Of a stretch of 45,046 nucleotides of DNA, positions 25,630 through 33,779 are shown one piece after another. The translations under genes were made by a program, and so were the position numbers. Every line of letters starts with the position of its first letter. The stretch's first letter is position 1. Location of the stretch: the NCBI GenBank assembly GCA_903885505.1, contig CAISIU010000018.1, forward strand, positions 1-45,046, given 5' to 3'. Below the pieces are notes generated by a model that had not been told where the DNA came from, made no database searches, and saw only the letters and a program-made list of their open reading frames with translations. The DNA comes from an uncultured Actinomycetes bacterium. GTDB taxonomy: Bacteria > Actinomycetota > Acidimicrobiia > Acidimicrobiales > RAAP-2.

Positions 25630-25635
25630 TAGTCT
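25630..25635 (+). promoter_or_regulatory. -10 box of the thioredoxin operon, leaderless
   Basis: TAGTCT followed by 7 nt and ATG 25643. No ribosome-binding site precedes the start. Confidence 0.45.
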
Positions 25636-25642
25636 GCCTTCC

Positions 25643-26347
25643 ATGGCCGATGTCACTGACCTCACTTTTGGAACCGAGGTCTTGGAGCGCTCACGCACCG
25701 TGCCCGTGGTGGTGGACCTGTGGGCCGAGTGGTGCACCCCGTGCAAGACCCTCGGTCCCCTCTTGGAAAAGGTGATTGGCGAAACCAACGGCGCCGTCGA
25801 GTTGGCCAAGGTGGATGTCGACGCCAACCCCGCTATTGCACGCATGTTTCAGGTGCAATCCATCCCCGCGGTCTTTGCCATCGTGGATGAGCAAATCGTC
25901 GATGGATTCTCCGGTGCGCAGCCCGAGGCTGCCGTTAGAGAATTCATTAACAAGCTGGCGCCGAAGGGCGAGAGCATTGACGAACTCTTAGAACGTGGCG
26001 ATGAGGCTTCGCTTCGTCGCGCCTACGAGCTTGATGCTGCCGACCTTCGCACCTTGGGCGCGCTCGGCGCGTTCTTGATGGCGGGCGAACGTTTTGATGA
26101 GTTAACGACGATTCTCGATGCCGCAGCCCCCAGCGTGGTGGTGAATGCCCTTCGGGCTCAAATCGATCTCGCTCGTCGCGGCATTGTGCTGGACGACTCA
26201 CTCGATGCCAAATTGGACGGCCTGCTCGCACAGGTGCGCGAGGACGCCACCGCTCGTGAGGAATTGATTTCCATTTTGGACGCACTCGGTCCGAATGATC
26301 CGCGCTACGTCTCGTATCGCCGTCAGATGGCGAATCGCCTCTACTGA
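25643..26347 (+). CDS. Thioredoxin-domain protein with TPR-like tail (CnoX/YbbN-like)
   Basis: A 234-residue cytoplasmic protein. The thioredoxin fold covers about residues 1-110 with an intact W-C-T-P-C-K site (Cys31, Cys34) and the cis-Pro loop I-P-A-V. A helical C-terminal half (about 115-234) resembles the TPR part of CnoX/YbbN holdases. E. coli CnoX lacks a full Cys pair, so this version should be redox-active. ATG 25643 follows the -10 box closely; the long upstream open frame is not thioredoxin-like and overlaps the divergent gene. Its TGA shares one base with the folP-like ATG, making an operon with folP and holA. Confidence 0.88.
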   Translation: MADVTDLTFGTEVLERSRTVPVVVDLWAEWCTPCKTLGPLLEKVIGETNGAVELAKVDVDANPAIARMFQVQSIPAVFAIVDEQIVDGFSGAQPEAAVREFINKLAPKGESIDELLERGDEASLRRAYELDAADLRTLGALGAFLMAGERFDELTTILDAAAPSVVVNALRAQIDLARRGIVLDDSLDAKLDGLLAQVREDATAREELISILDALGPNDPRYVSYRRQMANRLY

Positions 26348-27204
26348 TGTTCACCGTTTTACCCACGACCACGCTGCGCCTCGGAACGCGAGAGATTGAC
26401 GTCACCACGAGGGCACAGGTCATGGGCATCTTGAATCGCACCAAGGACTCCTTCTTCTCGCCGGCGGCGACTTTTGATCTCGACCAGTTTTTTTCTCGTG
26501 CCGAGCAACTCGTCAGCGAGGGGGCAGACATCTTGGATGTCGGCGGAGTGAAGGCCGGGCCCGGTGACGAGGTCACTGAAGAGGAAGAGCTCGAGCGCGT
26601 GGTGCCCGCGATTGCGGAGCTTCACCGACGGTTCGACGTCCCTCTCTCTATTGACACCTGGCGAGCCTCGGTGGCACGTGAGTGCTTCGCGGCCGGCGCC
26701 ATCATCGGCAATGACATCAGTGGGTTCGCGGACCCCGAGTATTTGGGAGTGGCCGCCGCCGCGGACGCCGCGGTCGTCGCGACGCACATTCGACTTCGCC
26801 CCCGAGTGGCTGACCCCAACCCCCACTACGACGACGTCACCGCCACGGTTCATGAGTTTCTTCGCGATCGCCGCGACCAGGCTCTGTCGGCGGGAGTGCA
26901 CCCCTTGTCGATCATCGTGGACGCTGGCCTTGACCTCGGGAAGACCTCGCAGCAGTCACTTCAGCTTCTGCGTGATTCGGCCACGCTGACCGATCTGGGC
27001 GGACCATTGTTGCTCTCGGCGTCGAATAAGACCTTCCTCGGCAAGATGTTCGATCTCGAGGTCACCGAGCGGCGCGAACCCACGCTGGCCGCCAGCGCCA
27101 TGGGTATCGGCGCCGGATGTCGCATCCTGCGCGTGCATGACGTGGCCGGCACGGTCAAAGTTCGCGACGCCTGCGCCGCTGTGTTAGAGGCGCGCCGTGG
27201 CTGA
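26347..27204 (+). CDS. folP2: Dihydropteroate-synthase-like protein, FolP2 type
   Basis: A 285-residue TIM barrel of the DHPS family. The first loop reads G-I-L-N-R-T-K-D-S-F (27-36) instead of the usual N-V-T-P-D-S-F, and the second D-V-G-G-V-K-A-G-P-G (64-73) instead of D-I-G-G-E-S-T-R-P-G. The second variant is the hallmark of mycobacterial FolP2, which has not shown DHPS activity. The substrate phosphate-binding C-terminal R-V-H-D-V is kept. It may therefore not make folate, or may use a changed substrate; no canonical folP is in the window. TGATG overlap with the thioredoxin gene and an 8-nt overlap with holA imply one operon. Confidence 0.85.
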   Translation: MFTVLPTTTLRLGTREIDVTTRAQVMGILNRTKDSFFSPAATFDLDQFFSRAEQLVSEGADILDVGGVKAGPGDEVTEEEELERVVPAIAELHRRFDVPLSIDTWRASVARECFAAGAIIGNDISGFADPEYLGVAAAADAAVVATHIRLRPRVADPNPHYDDVTATVHEFLRDRRDQALSAGVHPLSIIVDAGLDLGKTSQQSLQLLRDSATLTDLGGPLLLSASNKTFLGKMFDLEVTERREPTLAASAMGIGAGCRILRVHDVAGTVKVRDACAAVLEARRG

Positions 27205-28186
27205 GTCGCTGATTGTGGTCTCGGGTTCCGAGTGGAGCCTGGTGGAGCAGCGTGCCCGAGAGCGAGCGACCGAACTTGTTGGCGAGGGTGACCCGTCGAT
27301 GATGCTCGAATCCTTCTTCTTTCACGCCGAAACCAACGGCGACGATCGCGACCGACTTCGTGGCGACGTCGCCGGATCGTTGGCCACGCCCCCCTTCATC
27401 GTGGAGCGCCGGGTGGTCCTCGTTCGTTTCAGCGACAAGATGACCGATGACGACGTGCAGAGCATCGTCGCCTGGGCGCAGAATCCCACTCCCGCGGTGC
27501 ACTGCGTGGTGGCGATTGCCCGCGCGCCGAAGGAGCTGCTCGCCGCGGCGGGTGAAGCAATTGCCCTCGATGTCGGGTGGAATAAGTCAGATCACGACCA
27601 CATCATCGAGGAGACGCTGACGCGCCATCGAGTGACCGTCAAGGCGGGCACCGTGGCCTACATTCGCGACCTGCTCGGCGACGACATCGGCCGCGTGGCG
27701 GCCTTGGCGGAAACGCTGTCCAACATCTATGGATCCGCCCCGATTGGCAAGGAGCACATCGAGCCGTATATCGGGGGAGAGGGGTCGGTGCCCGAGTGGG
27801 ATCTCACCGACGCCATCGAAAAGGGCCACGTGGCCACCGCCATCCACGTCACGCGACGCATCATGGGCCGCGACCTTGGAGCCGGCAACTACATCGTCAA
27901 CATCCTGACCCGTTTTTATCTGGGTGTGGCGGCGGTTGACGCTCCTGGTCTCGGGGAAGCCGAGGCACGCGCGGCGATTGGGCCGAAGGCCACGCCCACG
28001 CAGGCGAAGAAGAGAATGAAAACCCTGCAGATTCTGGGTTCAGATCGGGCGGCCGCGGCACTTGATTTAGTGCTCGAGGCGGATCGAGACGTGAAGGGTC
28101 GAGCCGGAGGAATGTCCTCGCAGACAGTGGTGGAAGTACTCGTGGCGCGGCTCGCACGGCTTCACGCCGCGGCCACGCGTCGCTAG
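27197..28186 (+). CDS. holA: DNA polymerase III, delta subunit
   Basis: A 329-residue clamp-loader subunit that opens the beta sliding clamp. The layout fits HolA: an N-terminal AAA-like fold with E-S-F-F-F-H-A-E and P-P-F-I-V-E-R-R-V-V-L-V-R, a middle helical lid with a L-L-G-D-D-I-G-R-V-A-x-L-A-E signature (about 153-166), and a C-terminal helical collar. GTG 27197 overlaps the preceding gene by 8 nt. It ends 3 nt before the convergent rpsT stop, the usual holA-rpsT neighbourhood in bacteria. Confidence 0.93.
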   Translation: MAESLIVVSGSEWSLVEQRARERATELVGEGDPSMMLESFFFHAETNGDDRDRLRGDVAGSLATPPFIVERRVVLVRFSDKMTDDDVQSIVAWAQNPTPAVHCVVAIARAPKELLAAAGEAIALDVGWNKSDHDHIIEETLTRHRVTVKAGTVAYIRDLLGDDIGRVAALAETLSNIYGSAPIGKEHIEPYIGGEGSVPEWDLTDAIEKGHVATAIHVTRRIMGRDLGAGNYIVNILTRFYLGVAAVDAPGLGEAEARAAIGPKATPTQAKKRMKTLQILGSDRAAAALDLVLEADRDVKGRAGGMSSQTVVEVLVARLARLHAAATRR

Positions 28187-28189
28187 GGA

Positions 28190-28447
28190 CTAGCCCTTAA
28201 GAGCGTTGAGCTTCTTCATCAGGCCGCTCTTGCGGTTGGCAGCCTGGTTCTTGTGGATGATGCCCTTGGAAGCTGCCTTGTCGAGCTTCTTCATGGCGAG
28301 TCGCAGCGCGTCGGCCTCGGTCTCGGTGCCGGCGAAAGCCACGGCATTCTTGATGCGAGTGCGAACTTCGGACTTCACGGCCTTGTTGCGGGCGTGCGCC
28401 TTCTCGTTCGTCTTGTTGCGCTTGATCTGACTCTTGATATTTGCCAC
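28190..28447 (-). CDS. rpsT: 30S ribosomal protein S20
   Basis: An 85-residue, Lys/Arg/Ala-rich protein that binds 16S r[11 protein letters not shown] at the start and the [11 protein letters not shown] end are diagnostic, and length is normal. The start is GTG 28447, preceded by AAGGGTGA about 8 nt upstream. A TAATCT box at 28496-28501 on the minus strand gives a short leader, unlike the leaderless neighbours. The gene is divergent from lepA. Confidence 0.97.
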   Translation of the reverse strand: MANIKSQIKRNKTNEKAHARNKAVKSEVRTRIKNAVAFAGTETEADALRLAMKKLDKAASKGIIHKNQAANRKSGLMKKLNALKG

Positions 28448-28495
28448 GTGTGGTCACCCTTGAGCTCGTGCCGGACAGTCCCGGCGGGCTTTGCA

Positions 28496-28501
28496 AGATT
28501 A
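28496..28501 (-). promoter_or_regulatory. -10 box of rpsT
   Basis: TAATCT on the minus strand, about 48 nt before the GTG. This leaves room for a leader carrying the AAGGGTGA ribosome site. Confidence 0.4.
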
Positions 28502-28541
28502 GCAGGCATTTCGCCGGGCGTGCGAGGGCGGGCTCACCCGA

Positions 28542-28547
28542 TAGCCT
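28542..28547 (+). promoter_or_regulatory. -10 box of lepA
   Basis: TAGCCT followed by 9 nt and GTG 28557. The leader would be absent or only a few bases long. Confidence 0.45.
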
Positions 28548-28556
28548 GAGAGGACC

Positions 28557-30362
28557 GTGGCGACCCCTCCTTCACTCATTAATCCGGCAAAAATCCGCAA
28601 CTTCTCGATTATTGCCCACATCGACCACGGCAAATCCACGCTGTCAGACCGCATCTTGGAGATCACGGGGGCTGTCGACCCTCGACTCATGCGGGCCCAG
28701 TACCTCGATTCCATGGATATTGAGCGTGAACGTGGCATCACCATCAAGGCCCAAAACGTCCGCGTGAACTTCGAGGACCACATCCTGCAGCTCATCGACA
28801 CCCCGGGACACGTCGACTTTGGCTATGAAGTCTCGCGATCCCTGGCGGCCTGCGAAGGCGCCGTGTTGCTGGTGGACGCCTCGCAGGGAATTCAGGCCCA
28901 GACGCTCGCCAACTGCTACCAGGCCCTCGAGAACAACCTTGAAATTGTGGCCTGCCTCAACAAGATCGACCTCCCGGCGGCCGACCCCGATCGTTGCAAG
29001 GAAGAGCTCGAGCGCGTGCTCGGTATTCCAGCCGAGGAAGTTCTCGCCATTTCGGCCAAGACTGGTGAAGGTGTGCCCGAACTTCTGCGGGCCGTCATCC
29101 AGCGAGTGCCGGCCCCGCAGGGTGATGCCGAAGCGCCGCTGCGCGGACTTATCTTCGACTCCTACTACGACCAATATCGCGGCGTGGTGTCCTCGGTGCG
29201 CATCATGGAAGGCACCTTGTCGTCGAATCAAAAGATTCGCCTCATGCAGGCCGCGCAGAATTACGACATCGAAGAAATCGGCATGCGCACGCCGGTCAAC
29301 GTGCCGGTGACGCGACTTGGACCAGGCGAAGTGGGTTACCTCATTGCCGGCATCAAGGACGTGGCCTCCGCGCGTTCGGGTGAAACGGTGACCACGGCGG
29401 TGCACCCCGCGTCTGACGCCCTCGATGGATATCGCGACCCCAAGCCCATGGTGTTCTGCGGTATTTACCCCATTGATGGCGACGAGCTGCCGGACCTTCG
29501 CGACGCTCTCGACAAGCTCAAGCTGAATGACGCGTCAGTGACTTTCGAACCCGAAGCGTCACACGCCCTCGGCATCGGCTTTCGCTGTGGCTTTCTTGGC
29601 CTGCTCCACATGGAGATCGTGCGCGAGCGCCTCGAGCGTGAATTCAACTTGTCACTCATCGCCACCGCACCATCGGTGGTGTACCGGGCGCACCTCACCA
29701 ACGGCGAGATGGTCATCGTGGACAACCCGGTCGAAATGCCGGACCCCAGTCGCATCGATTACATCGAAGAGCCGATTTTGGAGATCAACATTCTGACGCC
29801 GTCGGAGTATCTCGGACCGGTGATGGACCTTTGTCAGAGCCGCCGTGCCGAAATGATCAAGATGGAATATCTCTCCACCGAGCGTGTCGAGATGCGTTAC
29901 AAGATTCCGCTCAGCGAAGTGGTCATCGACTTCTTTGACGCACTCAAGAGTCGCACCAAGGGCTACGCCTCGCTCGACTACGAGCCCGGCGGGTACATCA
30001 CCAGCCAAATGGTGCGTGTCGACCTGTTGATTAACCACGAACCGGTGGACGCCTTTTCGACCGTCGTCCACAAGTCGAACGCCGACTACTACGGCCGCAA
30101 GATGGCCGAACGTCTCAAAGAACTCATCCCGCGTCAGATGTTCGACGTGCCCATCCAGGCCGCCATTGGTGGACGCATCATTTCGCGAGAGACCGTCAAG
30201 GCCGTGCGCAAGGACGTGTTGGCCAAGTGTTACGGCGGTGACATCACCCGAAAGCGCAAGCTCCTCGAGAAGCAAAAAGAGGGCAAGAAGCGCATGAAGA
30301 ACATCGGCCGCGTCGAGATCCCTCAGGAAGCCTTCGTCGCCGCTCTCAAACTCGAGGACTAA
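28557..30362 (+). CDS. lepA: Elongation factor 4 (back-translocating GTPase LepA)
   Basis: A 601-residue translational GTPase. The P-loop H-I-D-H-G-K-S-T is at residues 21-28, R-G-I-T switch I and D-T-P-G-H switch II follow, then N-K-I-D near 134. Domains II and III and the LepA-specific C-terminal domain are complete (K[23 protein letters not shown] motif near the end). Length is normal. GTG 28557 is chosen because the conserved N-terminus starts there and the -10 box is close. It is the last core gene before the accessory region at 30.4-34.0 kb. Confidence 0.98.
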   Translation: MATPPSLINPAKIRNFSIIAHIDHGKSTLSDRILEITGAVDPRLMRAQYLDSMDIERERGITIKAQNVRVNFEDHILQLIDTPGHVDFGYEVSRSLAACEGAVLLVDASQGIQAQTLANCYQALENNLEIVACLNKIDLPAADPDRCKEELERVLGIPAEEVLAISAKTGEGVPELLRAVIQRVPAPQGDAEAPLRGLIFDSYYDQYRGVVSSVRIMEGTLSSNQKIRLMQAAQNYDIEEIGMRTPVNVPVTRLGPGEVGYLIAGIKDVASARSGETVTTAVHPASDALDGYRDPKPMVFCGIYPIDGDELPDLRDALDKLKLNDASVTFEPEASHALGIGFRCGFLGLLHMEIVRERLEREFNLSLIATAPSVVYRAHLTNGEMVIVDNPVEMPDPSRIDYIEEPILEINILTPSEYLGPVMDLCQSRRAEMIKMEYLSTERVEMRYKIPLSEVVIDFFDALKSRTKGYASLDYEPGGYITSQMVRVDLLINHEPVDAFSTVVHKSNADYYGRKMAERLKELIPRQMFDVPIQAAIGGRIISRETVKAVRKDVLAKCYGGDITRKRKLLEKQKEGKKRMKNIGRVEIPQEAFVAALKLED

Positions 30363-30691
30363 ACGTCCCGAGAGTGTCATAGACCCTCTCTACGGTGGGG
30401 GGGGGAATGGACGTTCCCTGTCACCCTCAACGCACTCGCTGTGGTTGCGGCACCCCGCGCTACGAGCACCCCAGCTGCCCTTTTGTCACTCCCAACGGTA
30501 GGCAATTTGAAACTTCTAGTGAGCTGAGCTCGCCTTATGGACAGAACCCGGGAAGCAAGTTACATAGTCGAGGCTGCAGGCGGACGTGACCGCTGCCGGT
30601 TTAGCCGACGTTGAACAGTCGAACCTTTAAATTTTGACCTTAGTTCAACTTGCGCGTCATTTACTCACATCGCTAGCCACTTCTCGCCACT
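30363..30691. other. Intergenic stretch after lepA with a G9 run
   Basis: This 329-nt stretch begins with a weak GAGAG/CTCTC stem after lepA and has a run of nine G at 30397-30405. Apart from one doubtful small Cys-rich frame (30407-30589) I see no gene, tRNA or clear terminator. The right part is AT-rich, marking the change to the accessory region. Confidence 0.5.
30407..30589 (+). CDS. Possible small Cys-rich protein (doubtful)
   Basis: A 60-residue frame with ATG one base after a run of nine G, which could act as a ribosome site. Its first half has Cys5, Cys12, Cys14 and Cys23 with His6 and His21, a pattern that could bind zinc; the second half is low in hydrophobic residues. I do not recognise the family, and nothing else proves expression. 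A length change in the G run would alter the distance to the start codon. It may be a chance frame. Confidence 0.25.
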   Translation: MDVPCHPQRTRCGCGTPRYEHPSCPFVTPNGRQFETSSELSSPYGQNPGSKLHSRGCRRT

Positions 30692-31303
30692 TTATAGTTT
30701 CAATAATGATGCGTATTGGCGAACTGATTTTTGGGCCGCCATACACTCTGGTGTTGATATTGCCCGTCGGCATATTGCGACCGGCATTGGCACAATGAGC
30801 GGATAACTTGGTCCGTTTTGGAATGACATCAACATGTCAACGTGAAGAATTGCGGCGCTATCCATTCCAGGTAATAGGCGTATTCGCGCCAGAATGTATC
30901 CAGATTCACCAGGTTTTAACTCCGGATTCTTGCGAATCTCGAGAAGATGAACCTCATGGCCATTTCGTAGCCGCAGCGGTGACGGAACCAACCCTCCTGC
31001 GGCCCCTGAATATCCCTGCTGTGGTGGTTCGTAGTAGAGACCGACAACGTCAACCGCTCCTTCGACAACGATCGTTGCACGAGACAACTTCACAGTGGAG
31101 CTACTTGCATTCCGCACTTCTGTTATCGCAATGTCTTGATTTGCACTACCAGACATGGAGGATGTTCCAATGAGGCTCGCCCCAATTTGGATGCGAGGCT
31201 CATCGGTAGATTTGGTCCCGCCTCCCTCTCTATCGCACAACATTGGGATGAAAGTTAGGACCAGCAAGATGGAGACCCCTGCCAGTACTCGAAATCTAGG
31301 CAC
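30692..31303 (-). CDS. Secreted or membrane-anchored protein of unknown function
   Basis: A 203-residue protein with an N-terminal hydrophobic segment (about residues 6-21) followed by Cys23. The residues before that Cys (P-M-L) do not make a good lipobox, so signal anchor or signal peptide is the safer reading. The rest is beta-rich with a G-L-Y-Y-E-P-P pattern, no catalytic motif, and two more Cys near the C-terminus. I do not recognise the family. The start is GTG 31303, 6 nt after the stop of the truncated gene at 31310, so both were probably one operon. Base composition is more AT-rich than core genes. Confidence 0.6.
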   Translation of the reverse strand: MPRFRVLAGVSILLVLTFIPMLCDREGGGTKSTDEPRIQIGASLIGTSSMSGSANQDIAITEVRNASSSTVKLSRATIVVEGAVDVVGLYYEPPQQGYSGAAGGLVPSPLRLRNGHEVHLLEIRKNPELKPGESGYILARIRLLPGMDSAAILHVDMLMSFQNGPSYPLIVPMPVAICRRAISTPECMAAQKSVRQYASLLKL

Positions 31304-31309
31304 TTCGCG

Positions 31310-31831
31310 TCACCACTGTTCCGCGACGATTACTCCGCCCTGCGTTTTGGGTCCCCAACTTGCGAGATTTGTGTCGCCGCGACTTATCGCACATAGGTGT
31401 TTGGTGAGCGAACTATCGTTGCGCCAACTCTGGTAGCTATTTACGCTCCCGGATTTCGAGTCAGTCCAAGACGCATTTCCTGTGAAGTTGTAATTCAGAA
31501 GCGAGTCGGTAAAGCTTACTGAAAATGAATTACTTTGCGTGTACTGGGTGCCCAAAGTTCGACTAATAGTCCCTCCAGCGCCAACGGCAAATCCTGTATT
31601 TGACACTGGGCAGACTCCTGCACCAGCTGAGTCATTGTTGGTACTAGCGAAGTCTCGATCCCAAGCTCCTACTCGAACCAGAAACGCTTGTGGCCATGTC
31701 GTCCAACTCGCAGGTGGCGTACCCCACGACGGGAGCCAGCACCTGTAGTTATCTCGATAGAACTGGGAAGTGATGTAAGTCTTCCGGTTCGTTGCGATTC
31801 CAGTCTGACCTGAGAACTGCAATGATCCCGT
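31310..31831 (-). pseudogene. Truncated secreted-protein gene, 5' part removed at the IS3 insertion
   Basis: The remaining ~173 codons encode a Ser/Thr/Asn- and Trp-rich, beta-type C-terminal part with Cys near both ends and no known motif. The reading frame runs directly into the IS3 element at 31831/31832. The IS end supplies an ATG (31847-31849) and six codons in frame, so a fused open frame 31310-31849 exists. That ATG overlaps the transposase stop as ATGA. I could not find the missing 5' part beyond the other IS end: the matching frame there stays open for only about 40 codons. The original protein was probably exported and co-transcribed with the gene at 30692. Confidence 0.6.
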
Positions 31832-31867
31832 TGTCCGGGCCCCATTCATTGGTCCACCTCTTGTGAG
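31832..31867. repeat. IS3 left terminal inverted repeat
   Basis: Starts TGTCCGGGCCCC and contains GGTCCACCTCTTGTGAG. It pairs with the right end with two mismatches in the inner 17 bp and a looser outer part. It holds the orfB stop codon and the ATG that opens the fused frame. Confidence 0.65.
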
Positions 31868-32712
31868 AGTAGCACTGGGTTCTCATTTCGCCATTTAGTG
31901 GCGAATTCCACCGGAGTCATGTAGCCAAGAGCGCTGTGTGGTCGGTAGTGGTTGTAGTTCTTGCGGTGCTCTTCCAGCATGAAACGAATCTCCCACATCG
32001 AGTCAAAGATTTCAAGTGTTAAGAACTCATCACGTAGTCGTGAATTGAATGACTCAATCCGTCCGTTCTGCCAGGGAGAGCCTGGGTCGCAGTAGCTGGT
32101 GTTGATCTTGGTCGCTCGACACCAGTCTTGGAGGCTGTCGGCAATGAACTCCGGGCCATTGTCCATGCGCAAGAACATTGGTGCCTGACCTCGCTCTTCA
32201 ACAATCTCATCCAGCACGGCCATGGTGCCCGCGGCCGTGATGCGCCGGGCGGCATTGGTGGCGAGAGCTTCGCGGGTGAACTCGTCAGTCACGTTCAAGA
32301 TCTTGACGGGTCGCCCATCGGCGGTTTCGTCGAACTGAAAGTCAAGGGCCCAGACGTGGTTCGGATGAGCTCCTCGAACCACGATTGGGTTGCGACGGGC
32401 TGTGGGCTTTCGCTTCTTTGGGCGTTGCACCAAGAGGCCTTCAGCACGCCAGAGACGCTGGATTCGCTTGCGATTGACGACAAAGCCGTCGCGCAGCAAC
32501 ATCACGTGGATGCGGCGATAGCCGTAGCGGGGGTATTTGACCGCCAGGGCCCGGATGCGAGATCGTAGGGCGCGCTCTTCTTCACTGCGGGTGGTGCAGT
32601 GGCGCTGGGTGCTGCGGTGTTGGTTGACCACCAAGCATGCTCGGCGCTGAGAAACCCCGAATTCGGCCACGAGGTGGGCAACCGCCACTCGCTTTTGATT
32701 CGGGGTCACCAT
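31846..32712 (-). CDS. IS3-family transposase OrfB (DDE, rve domain)
   Basis: A 288-residue catalytic part of the transposase. An HTH_21-like region (residues about 35-95, with Y-G-Y-R-R-I-H) precedes the integrase core. The DDE residues are seen in W-A-L-D-F, R-M-D-N-G-P-E-F and N-G-R-I-E-S-F-N. The C-terminal H-Y-R-P-H-S-A-L-G-Y motif is present. ATG 32712 overlaps orfA by 7 nt. orfB is in the -1 frame and GGGAAAA lies in the overlap, so a fused OrfAB made by frameshifting is likely, as known for the family. The stop lies 15 nt inside the IS end. Confidence 0.93.
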   Translation of the reverse strand: MVTPNQKRVAVAHLVAEFGVSQRRACLVVNQHRSTQRHCTTRSEEERALRSRIRALAVKYPRYGYRRIHVMLLRDGFVVNRKRIQRLWRAEGLLVQRPKKRKPTARRNPIVVRGAHPNHVWALDFQFDETADGRPVKILNVTDEFTREALATNAARRITAAGTMAVLDEIVEERGQAPMFLRMDNGPEFIADSLQDWCRATKINTSYCDPGSPWQNGRIESFNSRLRDEFLTLEIFDSMWEIRFMLEEHRKNYNHYRPHSALGYMTPVEFATKWRNENPVLLSQEVDQ

Positions 32713-32984
32713 TTTCCCTTGGCGACCTCCCGGAGCATGTCGTTGTCCAGTTCCTTCTCGGCCAAGAGCCGCTTGAGTCGAGCGTTCTCCTTTTCGAGGT
32801 TCTTCAGCCTCGCCACGTCGTCGGGTCTCATCGCGGCATATTGGGTGCGCCAACGCTGATAGGTCTGGTGAGAAACCCCGAGCGATCGCATCACTTCGGC
32901 CAGCGGAGTGTTCTCCGCCAGCAACCGATCGGCCTCTCTGAGCTTGCGCACAATCTGTTCGGGCGTGTGCCTGGTTCTTTTCAT
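32706..32984 (-). CDS. IS3-family transposase OrfA (HTH)
   Basis: A 92-residue DNA-binding part: H-T-P-E-Q-I-V-R-K-L-R-E-A-D at the start, a helix-turn-helix (L-A-E-V-M-R-S-L-G-V-S-H-Q-T-Y-Q-R-W-R) at about 26-45, and a leucine-zipper-like helix near 55-85. ATG 32984 is preferred over an in-frame TTG at 32990 because GGAGG lies about 6 nt before it. It ends in the overlap with orfB. Confidence 0.92.
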   Translation of the reverse strand: MKRTRHTPEQIVRKLREADRLLAENTPLAEVMRSLGVSHQTYQRWRTQYAAMRPDDVARLKNLEKENARLKRLLAEKELDNDMLREVAKGKW

Positions 32985-33022
32985 GGTCAACCTCCAACCC
33001 CAGTTCTATCTGAGGGTCATTA

Positions 33023-33059
33023 CTCATAGGAGGTGGACCGATTTGCGGGGGTCAGGACA
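33023..33059. repeat. IS3 right terminal inverted repeat
   Basis: On the minus strand it starts TGTCCTGACCCCC and contains GGTCCACCTCCTATGAG. It is one base longer than the left end. It lies 39 nt upstream of the orfA start. Confidence 0.65.
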
Positions 33060-33524
33060 CCCTACCGACGAGGTAGCCGGCATGCGCATATCCATTGGTG
33101 CCTCTGTGGTGAAGCGTGTTACGCACGGAAGCGGTCCGCGTGTGTCGGTGCTTGACTCCTCGACAAATTCTTCAACGACTCTCGAGGGAGTTCGAACCGA
33201 ATCCGCACTTTGCAATGTCTAAGGATCCTCAATTTAAGGCACGTATCGAACGCAAGTAGCAAAAGTCGCTTGTTCGAACTCCGTCGGCCCAACTGCCGAA
33301 AGGGGAATCTTGGACTTTCAAACCCTTGATTTTTCTGAAGCACACCGAAAATCTGGTGTGCTGGGCGGCAACCACCTACACCTGTTCTCGCTGCGGAGTG
33401 AGAAATCCGGTATAGGGCACCACCGGTCTACGACGGTTGTGGCCATCGCCCCTGGAGGACGCGCTGGCGCCCTTTCGAGAAGCTTCGCCAGGGCGACCTG
33501 CACCATCGAGGGGTTTTGTCATAC
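33060..33524. other. Non-coding stretch between IS3 and the toxin-like pair
   Basis: About 465 nt with no gene I can support. A 47-codon plus-strand frame at 33082-33222 shows no recognisable feature. Small inverted repeats occur: CTACC/GGTAG at 33062-33076, CACACC/GGTGTG at 33341-33360, and CTGGCG/CGCCAG at 33464-33491. The last may belong to the promoter region of the following pair. Confidence 0.5.
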
Positions 33525-33530
33525 GATACT
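33525..33530 (+). promoter_or_regulatory. -10-like box of the toxin-like/RHH pair
   Basis: GATACT followed by 9 nt and GTG 33540, similar to the boxes of lepA and the XRE gene. TGTCATA occurs on both sides (33517 and 33530), a possible short operator. Confidence 0.35.
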
Positions 33531-33539
33531 GTCATAGAA

Positions 33540-33779
33540 GTGCTGCCGTCAGCCCGAAAGCATGGGATTGCCGATGAGGACATTCATCACGCTGTCGCCA
33601 ACGCTCTCAGCGTGGACGACGTGGGGGAAGATCCGCTCCGCTACCTCCTCGTGGGTCCCGGTTGCGACGGAGGACTCTTGGAGGTGGTGGTGATGGACCG
33701 AGCAGCGGGTCCCTGCGTGATTCACGCGATGAAGATGCGTAACCAATACCAACGACTGTTACCGAGGACGGGAGAATGA
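33540..33779 (+). CDS. Small toxin-like protein (possible BrnT/DUF4258-like)
   Basis: A 79-residue protein beginning V-L-P-S-A-R-K-H-G-I. The helix E-D-I-H-H-A-V-x-N-A, the strand L-L-V-G-P-x-x-x-G-x-L-L-E-V-V and the end V-I-H-A-M-K-M-R recall small RelE-fold or BrnT-like toxins that pair with ribbon-helix-helix antitoxins. The match is from general pattern, not a certain family. GTG 33540 fits the -10 box and that motif start; an earlier TTG at 33516 lies inside the probable promoter. The stop overlaps the RHH gene as ATGA. Toxin-first order is the one used by BrnTA and HigBA. Confidence 0.65.
   Translation: MLPSARKHGIADEDIHHAVANALSVDDVGEDPLRYLLVGPGCDGGLLEVVVMDRAAGPCVIHAMKMRNQYQRLLPRTGE

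Larger units (their letters stand above)
31832..33059 (-). mobile_element. IS3-family insertion sequence, about 1.23 kb
   Basis: A two-gene IS with orfA and a DDE transposase orfB in the -1 frame, both on the minus strand. The ends are imperfect inverted repeats starting TGTCC (left 31832-31867, right 33023-33059), giving the TG...CA termini expected for IS3. A better-conserved inner block GGTCCACCTC-Y-T-R-TGAG lies at 31851-31867 and 33023-33039. The outer ends are preferred because the orfB stop falls inside them. Flanking CCGT and CCCT could be a diverged 4-bp target duplication. Both genes are intact, so the copy may still move. Confidence 0.75.

Noticed and set aside
31851-33039. Shorter IS3 boundaries at the well-conserved GGTCCACCTC ends
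   Set aside because: With these ends the transposase stop would lie outside the element and the TG...CA termini would be missing; the outer ends fit better, though not with certainty.
33060-33222. Possible missing 5' part of the gene cut by IS3
   Set aside because: If a 4-bp target duplication is removed, the frame joins smoothly for about 13 codons, but a stop occurs some 40 codons upstream and there is no signal peptide or start. The junction may be coincidence or decayed.
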